Below, one piece after another: positions 1-14,077 of a stretch of 64,000 nt of DNA. Under the pieces are notes generated by a model. That model searched no databases and was not told where the DNA came from. It saw only the letters and a program-made list of their open reading frames with translations. The position numbers and the translations under genes are program-made. The first letter of the stretch is position 1; each line of letters opens with the position of its first letter. Source of the DNA: Darksidea phi (taxonomy: Eukaryota; Ascomycota; Dothideomycetes; Pleosporales; Lentitheciaceae); contig JASJFT010000160.1 in assembly GCA_030770425.1 (NCBI GenBank), positions 40,878 to 104,877 on the forward strand, in the 5' to 3' direction.

Positions 1-1559
1 AATTTTTATAAAATATATAGTTAAGAAGTAGATAAGAATAAGCTTTAATTTTATACTTAAAGTCCTAGGTATTAGTAGTAGTTATTAAGATAGCTATTAT
101 AGTAGAGGTCTATCTAAAGGGAATAAAGATATAAGTTTTAGTAACTTTATCTTTTTTCTTCTAAGTTTTTAACTTCTTTTATTTTTAAAAGAAGATATTT
201 ATAATAATATTAATAGTTCTAAAATAATAATAAATAGTATAGTAATAGTCTATAAGCTTCTCGACCTAATAAGTCTATTATAGGATTAATTTATACTTAA
301 TTAAGAAGTACTTTAGTATTTAGTAATTAATAATAACTTAAAAGGATTTATTTAATTATAACTTTATAAATTAAGTCCTCTATTCGTTTAATTCTTTTAT
401 AATTATAAGTATCTTCTTATTATAAATCTTATAGTTTATTTTTATAGACTTTATTATCTTTATAAAGTAGATTATAAATTACTAAGTTTTATTATCTTAA
501 AGCTATATAAAGATATCTACTAGAATATTATTACTTATATTAGTTTCTATATAGATTCTATAATAGGGTAAGTAATATCTTATAATAATATTTAAGTATA
601 ATAATATCTTACTTTTCTTAAATATAGCTTACTCTTTAGGTCTAAAGATATAGAATTTTCTCTTTTATAATAATTAGATAAGCGAATAGACTACGTAACT
701 ATAATCTTTTAGCTACCTATAGTAGTAATTATAGAAGTTTAAATAAGTTTATAGTCCTTTTAGAATTATAGATTCTTTTTAATTTTTAATAGCTATTATC
801 TTATTAGGGTCTATATAGATTTCTTTAGTACTAATAATAAAATCTAAGAACTTTATCTTAATAACTATAAACTTACTCTTTTTAATATTAATTTATAATC
901 TAGTCTTTTTAAGCTTATTTAGAATTTTACTTATATATTTTTTATACTTAAGAGGGTCTTTTAAGTAGATTAAAATATCGTTTATATAGGTAGTATAGAT
1001 CTTATTAATTTTATTCTTAAGTACTTAATTAATATAATACTAAAAGATTACTAGTTTATTATATAGTCTAAAAGATAAAATATAATATTTATAATTTTTA
1101 TATTATATTTTAAAAGTTATAAGATCTTTTATATTAGGATTTAGTCTAATATAATAGAAGATTTAATATACGTTTAACTTAGTAAATACCTTTATTTTAA
1201 AAAGTTATATTAATATTTCTTTAATTAAGAAAATAGTTATAATATTCTTCTTTATAATTATATTAATTTTCTAGTAATTAATATAGAATCTCTATCTCCC
1301 TTTTAGCTTCTTAGTAAATAGAATAAATAAAATAAAATTAGTATTACTAGTTATAATAAAGTTCTTTTTTAAGTACTTTTCTAAGTAAGCTTTTAGTAAC
1401 TTTATAAAGAAAGGGGTAGCTTATATAAACGGGGGGCGCTTATTAAGCTTAGCTTTCTTCCTATTTATAGTAGAACCTAATAGAATACTATAAATAGTAT
1501 TTAGGAGGGCGAAAGTATAACTAAATAAGGTAAAAAGGTAATAAGATAATATATAATAG
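1..1559 (-). mobile_element. Element B, reverse transcriptase part (gypsy type, RIP-degraded)
   Basis: Minus-strand reading through RIP stops gives a gypsy-type reverse transcriptase. Near 1,430-1,370 it shows the entry segment ending in a YLEK-LKK-FI-like stretch. It is followed by a FVKK motif, a degraded DYR-LN motif near 1,270, and the catalytic box read as VYINDILIY at about 964-995 (family VYIDDILIY). It is the downstream continuation of the protease/gag region at 1,986-3,473 and runs off the window start. Non-functional. Confidence 0.8.
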
Positions 1560-1985
1560 TATATATATTAAATTATTAACAAACTAGGTTATTAGGTTAT
1601 AGAGCTAACTATCCAACGAAGGTTATCCTCCTTATATACTATTAGCCAAGAAATCTATTACTAATCTTGATTAGTAATAGAATATTCTAGAATAGCTTAG
1701 TAAGTATTATATAAGTATTAGAAAACAAGTATTTCTAATACTTATTAGTAATACTAGCTAGTCTAGTAGTTACTAGAATCTTCTAGAATTAACCTAATTA
1801 CTAATAACTTTATCCTCCAATATCTAGCTCAATATTAGTCCAATTTAAATGAGCTATATACCATTCTACTCGGAATAACCTATAGAATCTAGCTATAATA
1901 ATAGCTTAGTAATATAGGCTAAACCTAAATAGGAAATAACCTATTAAAGGTTACTTCTTAGGAATTCCTTTATTCCTTATAAACT
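1560..1985. repeat. LTR-like insert H, unusually weakly RIP-mutated
   Basis: This patch keeps more than ten CpA/TpG dinucleotides between about 1,575 and 1,855, unlike its surroundings. Its right part (about 1,905-1,985) matches the last 77 bases of the window (63,924-64,000) in inverted orientation. It interrupts element B between the protease and reverse transcriptase parts. The size and context suggest a solo LTR or a similar short insertion. The ends are approximate because no uninterrupted copy is available here. Confidence 0.5.
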
Positions 1986-3473
1986 TTAGATATTTAAGGG
2001 ATATATTATAAAATAAACTTATACTAAACTTACTTATATTATTCTTAAGAATAATTTTATAGTCGATATTCTTCCTTTTAAAAGAGAGCTTATTTAAGTT
2101 AACTTTTAAAAAATAATCTAGAATAACCTCTATATAATCTTTATAAAGAAGCTTCTCTACTATTATATCTTATATATTCTATTCTACTAAGTCTTTTAAT
2201 TATCTATTTCTAATTAATAAGTTAACTTTATATAAACTAGTAGCTTTTAGTATAATCTTTTTCTTATCTACGAGCTTCTATATATTAAAAGATTTAAGAA
2301 AATATATATTAAACTTATTACTAATAATCTATTCTAGTAGATTATTAGGGATAGGTATTACTTTCTTTTTCTTTTTATTATTTTTTTAATAACCTTATTA
2401 GCTTTTCTTAGATTTAGTATTTCTTAAACTATTATTAGTATTACTATCTATATTTCTTTATATTTTCTTAGAAGTAGTTTACTAGTCCTTTATTATTTAT
2501 AATAAGGCTTTAGTAAGCTTATAGGTCTCTTCTTAAAGAATTATAAAAGCTTTAATAGGAATCTCTAAACTAAGTATTAAATTCTTTTTAAGTAAGTAGA
2601 TCTTCTTCTATACTTTAACTTATTAATTAATTAGATTATTATAATATAAAGTATTATTTTAGTATTCTAGCTCTAGCTTCGAATCTAGCTTTCCTATAAT
2701 AGTTAAATTATATTTTATTTACTTTAAAGTATTATCTAGCTAGTATAAAGTTTAATTATAATAGTTAATTAAGAATTAGATTTACTTAAAGAATTTTCTT
2801 TTAAATATTATATTATAGTATCTAAGCTTATAGAAGAGAAATTAAATAGATATATTCTTTCTCTAGATTAATAAATTAGCTTAGATAGCTATATTAACTA
2901 AATAACTATATTTTCTATTAAACTTATTAAGAGGGATTAGTTTCTTTAGTTAATAAAAGACGAGCTTTAGTTTTTTCTTTACTACTTTTAAATATTTAGA
3001 GTAGATTAATAGATATATACTAGTACTATTATCTATTAATCTCCTTAGTTATATAACTAGACTATTTACTATAAGTTAAATAGAAAGTATAAATAATTTT
3101 AAATTAATAAGCTACGATATCTTAATAAGCTATTAATAATTAAGGGATTTAATTACTTTTATATAAACTACTAGGGAGAAGTCCTCTTTTAATAGCTTTT
3201 ATTTTTTAATACTATAAAGAAGACGTTAGAGTTATACTTTAAATTACTTTTCTCTTTATATAAAAAGTCTAAATAAGCTTCTTCTTTAGAATTATCTAAA
3301 AAGATAATATTAACTTTTACTTTTATAGTATTCTATATTACTTAATATATAATATAGTTAGAATAGTCTTATTACTTATTTCTTTTCCTATAATTAAAGT
3401 AATAGTCTTATTTCTTATACTTCTTAAAAGAGTAATTATAAAGCTTAAATACGTCTTTAAAATAAATAGACTT
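1986..3473 (-). mobile_element. Element B, gag end and protease part (RIP-degraded)
   Basis: This segment is the inverted counterpart of about 62,450-63,780 in the right-hand B copy. On the minus strand a retroviral-type aspartic protease motif can be read near 3,013-3,043 (degraded VDSS-T, family VDSGAT), as in the other copy. Element A is inserted at its right edge; the five bases 3,469-3,473 (GACTT) are repeated after A at 10,523-10,527 and are its target duplication. Confidence 0.75.
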
Positions 3474-3940
3474 TATTAAATAGAGTCTAGGTCTAATAGG
3501 TTATTTAGCCTTATTTAGAGGTTTATACTTAAGATAGGAACGAAGAAGTAGAAATAGATAGGTAATAGTTTAATTATATTAATAGATAAGGATTAATCTA
3601 GATTTAAATTAACTATAAAGAAAAGAAGACTATCTAGAAGATTTATAATTATTATATATTAATTTTAGTTTTCTTAGATCTATAACTCTATATCTATAGA
3701 TCTACTAAGCTATAGCTCTATAGCTCTATTCTAATAGATCTACTAAGCTATTATATAACCCTTAGATCTATTTTTATTAAGATATAAATCTATTATATAA
3801 CTTCCTAATAAAGTTATCTATACTAATTATTATTTATACTATAGTTATAATTATCGTATTCTATATTAGAGCTAGTAATAAATTTAATCTTAGGTAGTTC
3901 TTCTTACTATTATTCTATAGTATATATTTAATTTATAATA
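3474..3940 (-). repeat. 3' LTR of element A
   Basis: 467 bp, same length as the partner at 10,056-10,522 and differing mostly by RIP-type substitutions. It begins TATTAAATAG (an original TG start turned into TA) and ends ATAATA (an original CA end turned into TA). It is preceded by the target duplication GACTT. Confidence 0.92.
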
Positions 3941-6900
3941 CTATCTCCCCTCTCTAAACCTTTAGCTTAGAGATTATTCTAGATCTAGTATTTAACTATA
4001 TTAGTATTAGAACCCTATCTTAAAAGGCTATTATTATTTATTATAGTATTATATAAAACTTAAAAATATATTACTCTTACTAATAAAATTCTTTATTATA
4101 GCTCTAAAATATTTCTCTATAGTTATTATTTATAGTTAGGAATATTATATATTATTTTATCTAAAGATAATAGATATTATAAGATATATATTTATATTAA
4201 TATACGAGATTCTTATTATATATCTAGTATTTTATTATTAGAAGATTTATTTATATTAAGTAGTAAAACTTATATATTAGGATTTATTACTATTAATAAG
4301 ATCTATCGACTATATAGAAGAGAAACTTTAATAATAACTAGAGGAGATTTAAAAAGCTTAAAATAAGCTTCTTAATAAGCTAGTAGAGGTTTAAATATAA
4401 GTATATTATTTAGAGAAGTAGAAGGTAGTTTTTTATAAAAAGTTAACGGTATAATTCTAAGTACTAGAAGCTAAGCTAGATAAAGAGGAGGTAGAGCTTT
4501 AGTAACTAGAGTAGTAGAAGAATCTAAAGATCTCTTTAACTACTTTAAATATTACTTATAATATTATAAATAATATTACTTCTTTTAATTTATTAAATAT
4601 CTTTTATTATATTATAGTTAATACTAATCTTCTTAACTTATTATAAGATAAACTTATCTTATCTTTAAATTTTCTTTAAAGTTATAGTTTTAGTACTTTA
4701 TAAGCTTCTTAAAATAATTAAGATTATCTTTAGATTTCTAGATTTATTTTTATAAATTTTCTTTTTTATCTATTTCTTACTATTTAATTAGATAGTAGTT
4801 TTTTCTATTTCTAATATTATTATCTAGAATCTCTTTTACTTTTTATTCTTTATTATCTTCTCTATATATATCTACTTTATATATTACTAGTTTAGTATTC
4901 TATAATACTTTTTTTAATAAGTTAATATAGAATATAGAATAGATTTTTATTTATAAAGGTAATTTTAGTTAATAATTTATAGATAAGATTTATTTTTTAA
5001 TCTTATAAAATTTAATCTTAGTATAGTCTAGTTTACTATTAAGCTACTTACTCTTAATATTCTTTTATAGTAATTATATCTTTTCTTTCTCTTTAAAAGT
5101 AGATACTTTCTTTTACTTCTTATTATAGTACTTATTTATTCTATTTTAAAGGAATTCTATATCTTTCTTAAGCTATTAGTATATTTATAGAATAATTTTT
5201 ACTATTTCTTTTCTATTCTAGCTATAGGATTAAAGTTATCTAGGTTTCTTATATATTTCTAGTTTAATTCTATAGTTTATAAAGAAAGGTATTATCTTTA
5301 TTATACTATATTATAAACTATTATATATAAATTATACTATAGATAAAAATATAATCTAATTATTCTAGTAATAGTTTAGATAATATCTAAGATATTATTC
5401 TACTATTTAATTTATTTATTCTATTAGTCTATCCGTCTATAGATAGTATATAGTTAATATATTATACTTAGTTTCTAATTTAGTTATAAGAGTTTACTAA
5501 AACTTTACTATAAACTTAATATCTTTATCTAAGATTATTTTATCTAGTATTTTATATTTACTAAATATATATCTTAGTAAGGTATAAATAAGTTATTCTA
5601 CTATATTTCTCTTATCTATATATAGAATAAAGTAAATATATTTTATAAACTTATCTACTACTACTAGTATAGTATTATAAAATACTTCTATTATTAGTTC
5701 CTTAGAACGTAGTAATTATATAATAAAGTCTATAGTTATAATCTTCTATAATCTTTTTATATTTTTTATTAATTATAGTATTTCGTAGGGTATATATCTA
5801 GTATATTTATTATAATAGTAGTTTATATATTTTATAAGAACTTATATTACTAGTTATCTTATATATAGAAAATAGTATATTCTTATTAGTTATTTAAGAG
5901 TTTTCTCTACTCCTTAGTATCTATATACTAGTATCTTATAGTATTATCTAATAAATTCTTTTCTTATTATCTTAAATATATAGGCTTTTTAGAATATATA
6001 AATAATTTTATTCTTCTTTTAAATTACTTCTTAGATTTATTTTATTTATCTATTACTTCTATAGTAGCTATATAAATCTATTAGATCTATTTATTTTCTT
6101 CTAATTTAAGTACTATTTCTTATATTCCTACTAGCTTTAGACGGTTATAAATAATCGTTCCGTCTACTTCTAACTTAAGAATAGTTATACTAGATTTTTC
6201 TATTTCTTAGTAGTTAGGTCTTCTACTAAGTATATTTACTTATTTATTTTCTAATTTCTTAGTATATACGATCTTAATATCGTAGATTATAAGAATTTAT
6301 ACCTATTATATTTATCTTCTAATTAGAGATTTATTTATTAAAAATCTTATTAGATTCTTATAATCTATATAAATTATAATAGGATATTTAAATTCTTATA
6401 AATTAGATCTTTATTCCTTTAAAACTTTAATAATTATTAATAACTCTTTATTATAAATATTATAGTTAAGTTTAACTAGTAATATTTTCTATAAGAAGTA
6501 GTATACTAGTCTTAAATTATCTTTATTATCTTTCTATAGTAATACTACTTCTATTATATAGTCTAATATATCTATCTTAGTAATTAATAATTTTTTAGAA
6601 TTATATATCTTAATTATAGATTTCTTAGTAAACTATTTTTTAATCTTCTTAAAAGCTTATTAGTATTTCTCTTTTTATTTAAAGGGTTAATCTTTTCTTA
6701 TAAGTTATATAAGTAGTACTATTATTATACTCTATTATAGTATTAGTTTTTAGTAAAAGTTATAAAATTCTAGGAATAATTATAACTTCTTAAGATTCTT
6801 AGATATCGACTATTCTTTAACCTTCTCGATTTATTATAGATCTACTTTAATTTCTCCTAATTTAATAATAAATCTTAGAAACTTTATTTCTTATATATAG

Positions 6901-9900
6901 AATTTATATTTTTATAGATAAAGATATAATTATACTTTTTTAAGTATCTATAAAATCTTCTTTATATATTCTTTATATTCTTCTTTTATCTCGAAGTAAA
7001 TTAGAATATTATTAAGATATACTATTATAAACTAGTTAAGATAATTTTATAAAATATTATTAATTTATTTTTAGAATATTACGGGTACGTTAGTAAGTCT
7101 AAAAGGTATTACTTAGTATTTATATAGTTCTTTCTTAATTCTAAAAGCTATTTTCTATTCTTTATCTTTTTTAATTCTAATCTAGTAGTATATATTTCGG
7201 ATATCTAGTTATATAAACTATTTAGCTTTTCTTAGTTAGTTCTATATTTCTAATATTAGAGATAAGAGGTATTAGTTCTTAATTATAATATTATTAAGTA
7301 TTTGGTAATTAATATATAACTATAGTTCTATAGTACCTTTCTTAAATATAAAGAGAATTAGGTATTCTATAGATAAATTTAAATATTAAATATATCTCTT
7401 TATAAGATTTTCTTTAAGATATTTTATTATAATAGTTTCTTTATACTCTATTAATTTATAGATTAGTTTAAATCCTAGGGTCTTCCCTTTTTAAAGTAGA
7501 ATTATATAGTTCTAGGACTAGTACTAAGATAAACTTTTCTTAAATTCTTAAAATAACTCTTTTTATTTCTTATAATATTCTAGGATACTATAATCTTCTT
7601 CTTTAGTTATATTAGCTCTTTATAGAAATATTATTTACTAGTTTATCTATCTAATATAAGAGTTAGCTTCTTATAGCTATAATATCTCTAAGATTATATC
7701 TTAGTCCTCTAATATTTTAATAATATCGAGTATCTTATTTTCCTTCTTCTAGTTATATAGGCTAAGCTTATCTTTAGTTTCGTATATTATAGATTTATTA
7801 AAGAGTTCTCCTTTAATAGTATATATAATACTAGGGTATTATTTTTTCTATTAAGAAATCTTCTTTTATTAGATAAAGTCCTTATTAATAAAGTTCCTTA
7901 TAGCTTTACTATCGATTAAAATAGTAATTATTCTTCTCTAGTAGGTTTCTTAGATATATATATAATCCTATCCTCTAATTTCTTAGATTCTTATTTTCTT
8001 AGACTAATATTTTATATTAATCTTAGTTTAAATATATTTTAGATATTTATTTTTCGAATATTTATACTATAGTCTTTCTAAGATATAGTTTAATAGTAGA
8101 AATAGCTCTAGTATAATTTTTATATATCTCTTTTATTACTAATTCTTAGATTATTACTATTTATATACTACTTTTAGTATAACTACTTAAATAATCCTTT
8201 TATTATAGTTCTTTACTAGATAGTAATTATTTTTCTATTTTACTTTCTTATAGAGTTAGTATTTCTTCTATATATATAAGATCTATATAATCTTAAAGTA
8301 TACTAGATATCTTATTTTATATTATAGATTATCTTCTAGATTAATTTTATATTTTTTATTATTATATTTTATAAAGATTATTCGTATAAAAATCTATCTT
8401 TTAATTACTATATATTATAGTTATTCTTTATTAACTATTTTTATAATATATTATATTTCTTTTTAAGTCTCTTAGTTAAGTATAAGATCTATTATAATAA
8501 AGTTTTATTTAATCTATTATTTAAAATCTTTAAATAGTCGATATATTAGATAAAATTTAGACTATTTCTTATAGATCTCTTATATTATTATAAATATTAT
8601 AGTTTTCTCTATAAATCTTAAGACTTAAATATAAGTTATATTAAGTTCTAGTATTAGTCCTATTTTTTTCTTTAAGGGTCGAATTATCTATAGGTATTTA
8701 GTATTTTTATATAAAATAACTAGATTTTCTTCTTCTAGTTCTAAGAACTTATTACTATTATTAACTATTTATAATAATATATTTAGGATATTATTAAAGT
8801 CTTTTTACTCTATAAATAAGTCTTTCTTAGATACTTCTTCTTATACTTCTAGTAAGAACGAAACTCTCTTCTAAGACTCCCGAGTTATAGCTATCTACTA
8901 TTTCTATAACTAATAGCTAGTATTTAACTTAGCTTTATAGTATATTTTATACTAGTTATATATATAAGTCGTCTAATATATAATATTATATTTCTATATT
9001 ATAGCTATTCTATTCCTTTTACTCTACTAAGTATATTAGGTTTTTTCTTTTTTTAGATCTAATTTATAATCTTTTACTAGATATCTCTACTTTTTATATT
9101 TAAAGTATACTTACTTTTTATAGAGCTCTTATTTCTTAGAGTTCTATCTCTCTTTCTTAGATTCTAAACTAGTCTTTAGGACTATTACCTCTAGTCTATA
9201 GTATTTTTCTTTCTTCTTCTTTTTATAGAATCTAATCTTTTTCTTTCTTTCTAGATTTTAGAGATAGAGGTTATCGTTAATCTTAATAGCTTATTTAATT
9301 AGTCCTCTTATAATCTAAGATTATTTTATTTAAATTATTTCGTTATAGATATAGTCTTTTAGTCCTTTATAATATTATAATATAAAGGTTATCTCTTTCT
9401 ATTAAATCTTTATAGTAAGTTATTTAAACTTAGATATATAAATTATAGTAGATTTTATCTACCTAAGATATATAATTTTTTATTCTATTAATCTTTCTAA
9501 ATTAATATCTTTAAAGATAATATATAACTTATTTTTAAAGTACTTATAACTTAAAAAGATAGCCTTTATTTTATTACTTCGTTAAACCTTTAGTAGTTAT
9601 AGTTATTTATTTAGATATATTTTAAACTAGGTAATAGTCTTTTTTATAAACTAGATAGCTATAAATAATACTTTATTACTCTTAATAGATAATTTTATTT
9701 AGTTAAGATTAAGATAAATTATTATATTAACTAGAAATCCTCTAAGCTTTAATCTCGTTCTATTAAATTTTTCTAATTTTTTAAGTTTTAAAGATTTACT
9801 TATATATCTTTAAAGTTAAATAATTAATTCTATAAGTTAAGCTTCTAGTATATCTTCTCTCTTCTTAAATATATATTAATTCTTAATAATCCTTTTAAAA

Positions 9901-10055
9901 TTTTCTATAGTTATACTACCTTCTAGGGAACTAAACTCTTAATAGCTTTCTATCTTAGAGGGTTCGATCTAAGTTAGCGGCTATACCGCTCTACTTTATT
10001 AGGTTCCTTCTTCTACTATTATAGTTAGCTATTCCTACCTACTAGATAGTTAAGG

Positions 10056-10522
10056 TATTAAATAGGGTCTAGGTCTAATAGATTATTTAGTCTTATTTAG
10101 GGGTTTATACTTAAGATAGAAATAAAGAAGTAAAAATAAGTAAATAATAGTTTAATTATATTAATAGATAAGAATTACTTTAGATTTAAATTAACTATAA
10201 AGAAAAGAAGACTATTTAGAAGATTTATAATTATTATATATTAATTTTAGTTTTTTTAGATCTATAGCTCTATACCTATAGATCTACTAAGCTATAGCTC
10301 TATAGCTTTATTCTAATAAATCTACTAAGCTATTACGTAATCCTTAAATCTATTCTTACTAAAATATAAATCTATTATATAACTTCCTAATAAAGTTATC
10401 TATATTAATTATTATTTATACTATAATTATAATCGTTATATTTTATATTAAAGCTAATAATAGATTTAATCTTAGATAGCTCTTCTTATTATTATTCTAT
10501 AGTATATATTTAGTTTATAATA
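10056..10522 (-). repeat. 5' LTR of element A
   Basis: 467-bp partner of 3,474-3,940, followed directly by GACTT. Part of this LTR is also present, unmutated, as a fragment at about 14,078-14,180. There the RIP-converted TACGTAAT-like box can be recognised as an original CACGTGAC-like box. Confidence 0.92.
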
Positions 10523-13010
10523 GACTTCTTTTCTAACTTATTAGAGAAGGGCCTACTTATAGTCGACTACTTTCTCTTAGAGATAGCTAATCGATTACTT
10601 TAGATAAGTTAGACCTTTTAGTACTAGTTATTCTTAAGTAGTATTCTATTAACTAAAGTTATATATTTATAAAGCTTACTAAAGATAGAATTACTATTAT
10701 TAAATAAATTTATCTTATTTTTTAAATTAAAGTAGAGTTTATCTATAAATTCTTCGTTCTACTAGTAGTAAGATAGATAGACCTCTATTACTAGATACTT
10801 AAAATCTTTAATAAAGTTACTAACTTTATTAAATATATTTATATATAATTAGTAGAATTTAACTTTTATCTTCTTCTTTATATAGAGATCTTTATAATAT
10901 TTCTTAATATATTTTAATAGATTTATATTAAATATAAAGTCTACTTCTTTTTCTTTAAAATTTAGCTATATCTAAATATAGTCTTTTATTAGACCTACTA
11001 GTTAGAATATAATATAAACTTAATAAATCTTAGTTATCTATTAAGGGGTTTCTTATATATATTAGTTCTTATTAATAGTAAGTTTTTATTCTATATTATA
11101 AAGCTAGTTCTTTAATTTAAACTTTTTATTATTTTTAAATAAGATAGGGTTAAGATAGAATATAGTCTTTTAAAAGTTAGAAATTTATAAGAATTTACTT
11201 TAGTAATTTTCTATAATATCTTCCTTCTAAATAAGGATTTATATTTTATTATCTAAGATAATAATTATAAATCCTAGTAAGACTAATAGAGATCTCGTAG
11301 AGTAGATATTAGAATAGAAAGTAAAAGTATTTTCTATTTTCTTTATAATAAAGGGTAGTATATTTAAATCTAATAGATACTTATAATAGTCTTTATTAAA
11401 TAAAGAAATCTATATTAAATCTAGAAATATTATTAATTTAGTAGTTAACTTCTTTTATAAGAAGCTTAACTAGAAGGTTAAATACTAAATTAAATTCTAC
11501 TAGAATCTTTCTAGAAGTCTAGAGGTTTAAAGAGAAGTATAATAAATAAAAGAGATTCTTTAGAAACTAATATTTAGACTATTTAGCTATATTATTATAA
11601 GGAAGAGTCTTATCTCTTTTATATCTTATCTATTATTAGGATTATACTATAATAGTAAAGCCTTAAGAATAAACTTAAAATTATATTAAGAGAGAACTAT
11701 AAGTCCGACCTTAGTATAGATAGCTATAAGAAAGGACTACTTAAGATTTTCTTCTAAACTCTACTACTTACTTATAGTTTTCTAGACTTATTAGAGCTCT
11801 TTCTAGAGTTTTTTAACTTATCTTCTATAGTTATCTCTTTTCTTAACTAATTAGTTAAACTTATTAGTTATAGTATTTATAAAGGTATTTCTACTAATTA
11901 TACCTACTTCTATAGTATTTATTAGTCTTTTAGCTATAATAAGATAAAGATTATTATCTATTAAAATATTAATAATTAGATCGGGTCTTTTTTAGATAGC
12001 TAGTATATCTTAGACTATATTATAGTCTAGAAGTTCCTTCTATTCTTTTATATTTATTAAATAGAGGATTTAGAATCTATTTTCTTTTCTAAGTAATTTA
12101 ACTTTCTTAGTATACTTATTAATCTTCTTCTTAAGACTATCTTTACTTATATTCTTTTCTTAAGAGAGAAAGATAGTCTTAAAAGTTTAGAGATCGATAT
12201 ATATATCTTTATTAATAAATACCTCTAAGAGGGTTAGTTTATAGATCTTAGTTAGCTTTTACTAGTATACTTCTTTTTTAAGAAAAAGTTTCTAGCTTTT
12301 AACTCTACTTTAAGTTCTATTTATAGCTTATATATTTATTATCTAACTTATAACTTATATTTTATCTTTATCTTTCTTCTATAAAGAGATAGAATAAAAG
12401 GATTATTTATTAAATAGACCGGACCTTAAAAGACTAGCTTAGTTCTTAGTATCTACTATCTTATTATTATATTAGTTTAGTAATTTAGTTAATTATATAA
12501 AGATAAGTTAGTTATAGAGTTTAGAATATAGATCTAACCCTATATAATACTTTTATAGGTTCCTTCTTTCTAAGGAAGATACTAGATATTTTAGTAATAT
12601 TAGAACTTAAAGTAGTTAGTTTTAAGATTTATCTAAAAGAGCGTCGTATACTATCTACTCTAAGTACTATAGACCTCTAGGAATTTTAAGGGATTAATAT
12701 TTAGTCGTTATCTTTAGTTAAAAATTAAAGATCTTAGAATAATATAAGACTCTAGAACTAAGTATAATTAACTAGAAGTTATAATAACTAAAATAATCTT
12801 CTAATTAACTAATAGTAGAATTAGTATATTAAAGCTATCCTAAGATAGTACTATAAGGGTATAAGAATAGGGGGTTCTTATACCTAAATAGGACTTAATA
12901 TACTAAATAAGCTAACTAACTATTAGACTAATTCTTAGGATTACCTAATCTACTAACTAAAATAGAAAATAGGTAAAATAACTAGATTATCTAGAAAATA
13001 GACTATAATA
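10523..13010 (-). mobile_element. Element B, 5' LTR/leader and gag part (RIP-degraded)
   Basis: Inverted counterpart of 60,020 to about 62,445 on the right. The LTR/leader lies at the right end (about 12,780-13,010; it starts TATTATAG on the minus strand), with the gag region running leftward to the element A insertion at 10,523-10,527. The agreement with the other copy is clear by eye over many blocks, for example about 10,730-10,930 with about 62,050-62,230. No open reading frame survives. Confidence 0.8.
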
Positions 13011-13345
13011 CTAGGCGCTCGGTATAGTATATCTATATTAACGAGAGAATATAACTAACTAACGATATAGTCTTAACTTTAGCGAATAAGATCTTTATTT
13101 ATAATTAGAATATAAGGCTATAATAGATAATTAGTAATACTAATCTAGATATCTAATTCTTCGAGTTCTTAGTAGAGTATAGAGGATCTAAATAGCTAGT
13201 AAACGCTCTAGTAATTAAGGTAGTAATATAGGAATAAGAGGAAGAAGAGACTAATAGAGTTTTATACTAAAATTAGAAAAGTTCTCTAATTATTATATAA
13301 TTAAACTATATAATATTTATCTATAGGTCTTAGTTAAGATATCTT
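13011..13345. repeat. Repeat F, copy 1
   Basis: About 330 bp closely matching 50,835-51,165 in the same orientation, including the shared starting block GGTATAGTATATCTATATTA. In the right block it is joined to a retroposon 3' end (see 50,252-51,170). Here it lies directly against the end of element B. Possibly a 5' part of the same retroposon family. Confidence 0.7.
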
Positions 13346-14077
13346 ATATAATTTAATATTATATAATATTAATCTATATAATTTATTTACTAAGAAGATA
13401 GAGTATAATAAAGTAGAATATTTAATTAATTCTAATCTATTTATTAATAAATACTTAGTAGAAAGTTTAGATACTTTATATAGTCTATTAAAATAAATAA
13501 AGATTATATTAAATATATTTATTACTAAAAGTTCTATTTCTTTAGATATTATAATATTATATAATATAATAGATTTACTTAAAAGAGTATAATAGTTTAT
13601 AAAAGTTATATAAATAATTATAAGACTAATAACTATAAAAAGAATATAAAAAGTATAGAATAAAAGATATAAATAAAAGAGAATTATAGAGAAGTAATAT
13701 TAATCTTATAAAGAGTTAAGATTCTAAGAAAGCTAAGCTTATATAAGTCTTTTAGATTATATAAGATATTAAAGTTTTCTAGTAAGCTATTATATATAGT
13801 TTTTATATATTTTACTAAAATAAGACTATTATTAAAAAAGATAATAGAATTAATAGTACTTTATTATAATTACTAATCTATATATATAGACTCGAAGCTA
13901 GAAATATTAGCTATTCTATTACTAGTTTATATAATATTTAATTTAATAGATATAAATAGATAGTCTAGCTTATAATAACTACGATATATAAGCTAAATAA
14001 AACTAAAATAAATAGAATATATCTAGTTATATCTAGTCTTCTATAATCTTTATATCTATCTATTATAAGTATATTAT
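13346..14077. other. RIP-mutated stretch, origin not recognised
   Basis: AT-rich, CpA/TpG-free sequence. I could not match it to another part of the window or read a protein motif through it. Probably a further transposon remnant. Confidence 0.5.

Larger units (their letters stand above)
3474..10522 (-). mobile_element. Element A: complete gypsy (Ty3-like) LTR retrotransposon, RIP-inactivated
   Basis: Two 467-bp direct repeats (3,474-3,940 and 10,056-10,522) enclose about 6.1 kb, with a perfect 5-bp target duplication GACTT on either side. On the minus strand the order is gag (right), then reverse transcriptase with the catalytic box read as VYLNNILIY at about 6,998-7,031 (family VYLDDILIY), then integrase with the degraded DGQT-R-N box at about 5,408-5,441. 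Pol order RT before integrase makes it gypsy/Metaviridae-like. Its transcriptional 5' LTR is the right-hand one. RIP has introduced stops throughout. It is inserted into element B; the right-hand B copy has the corresponding empty site at about 62,444-62,448. Confidence 0.92.
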
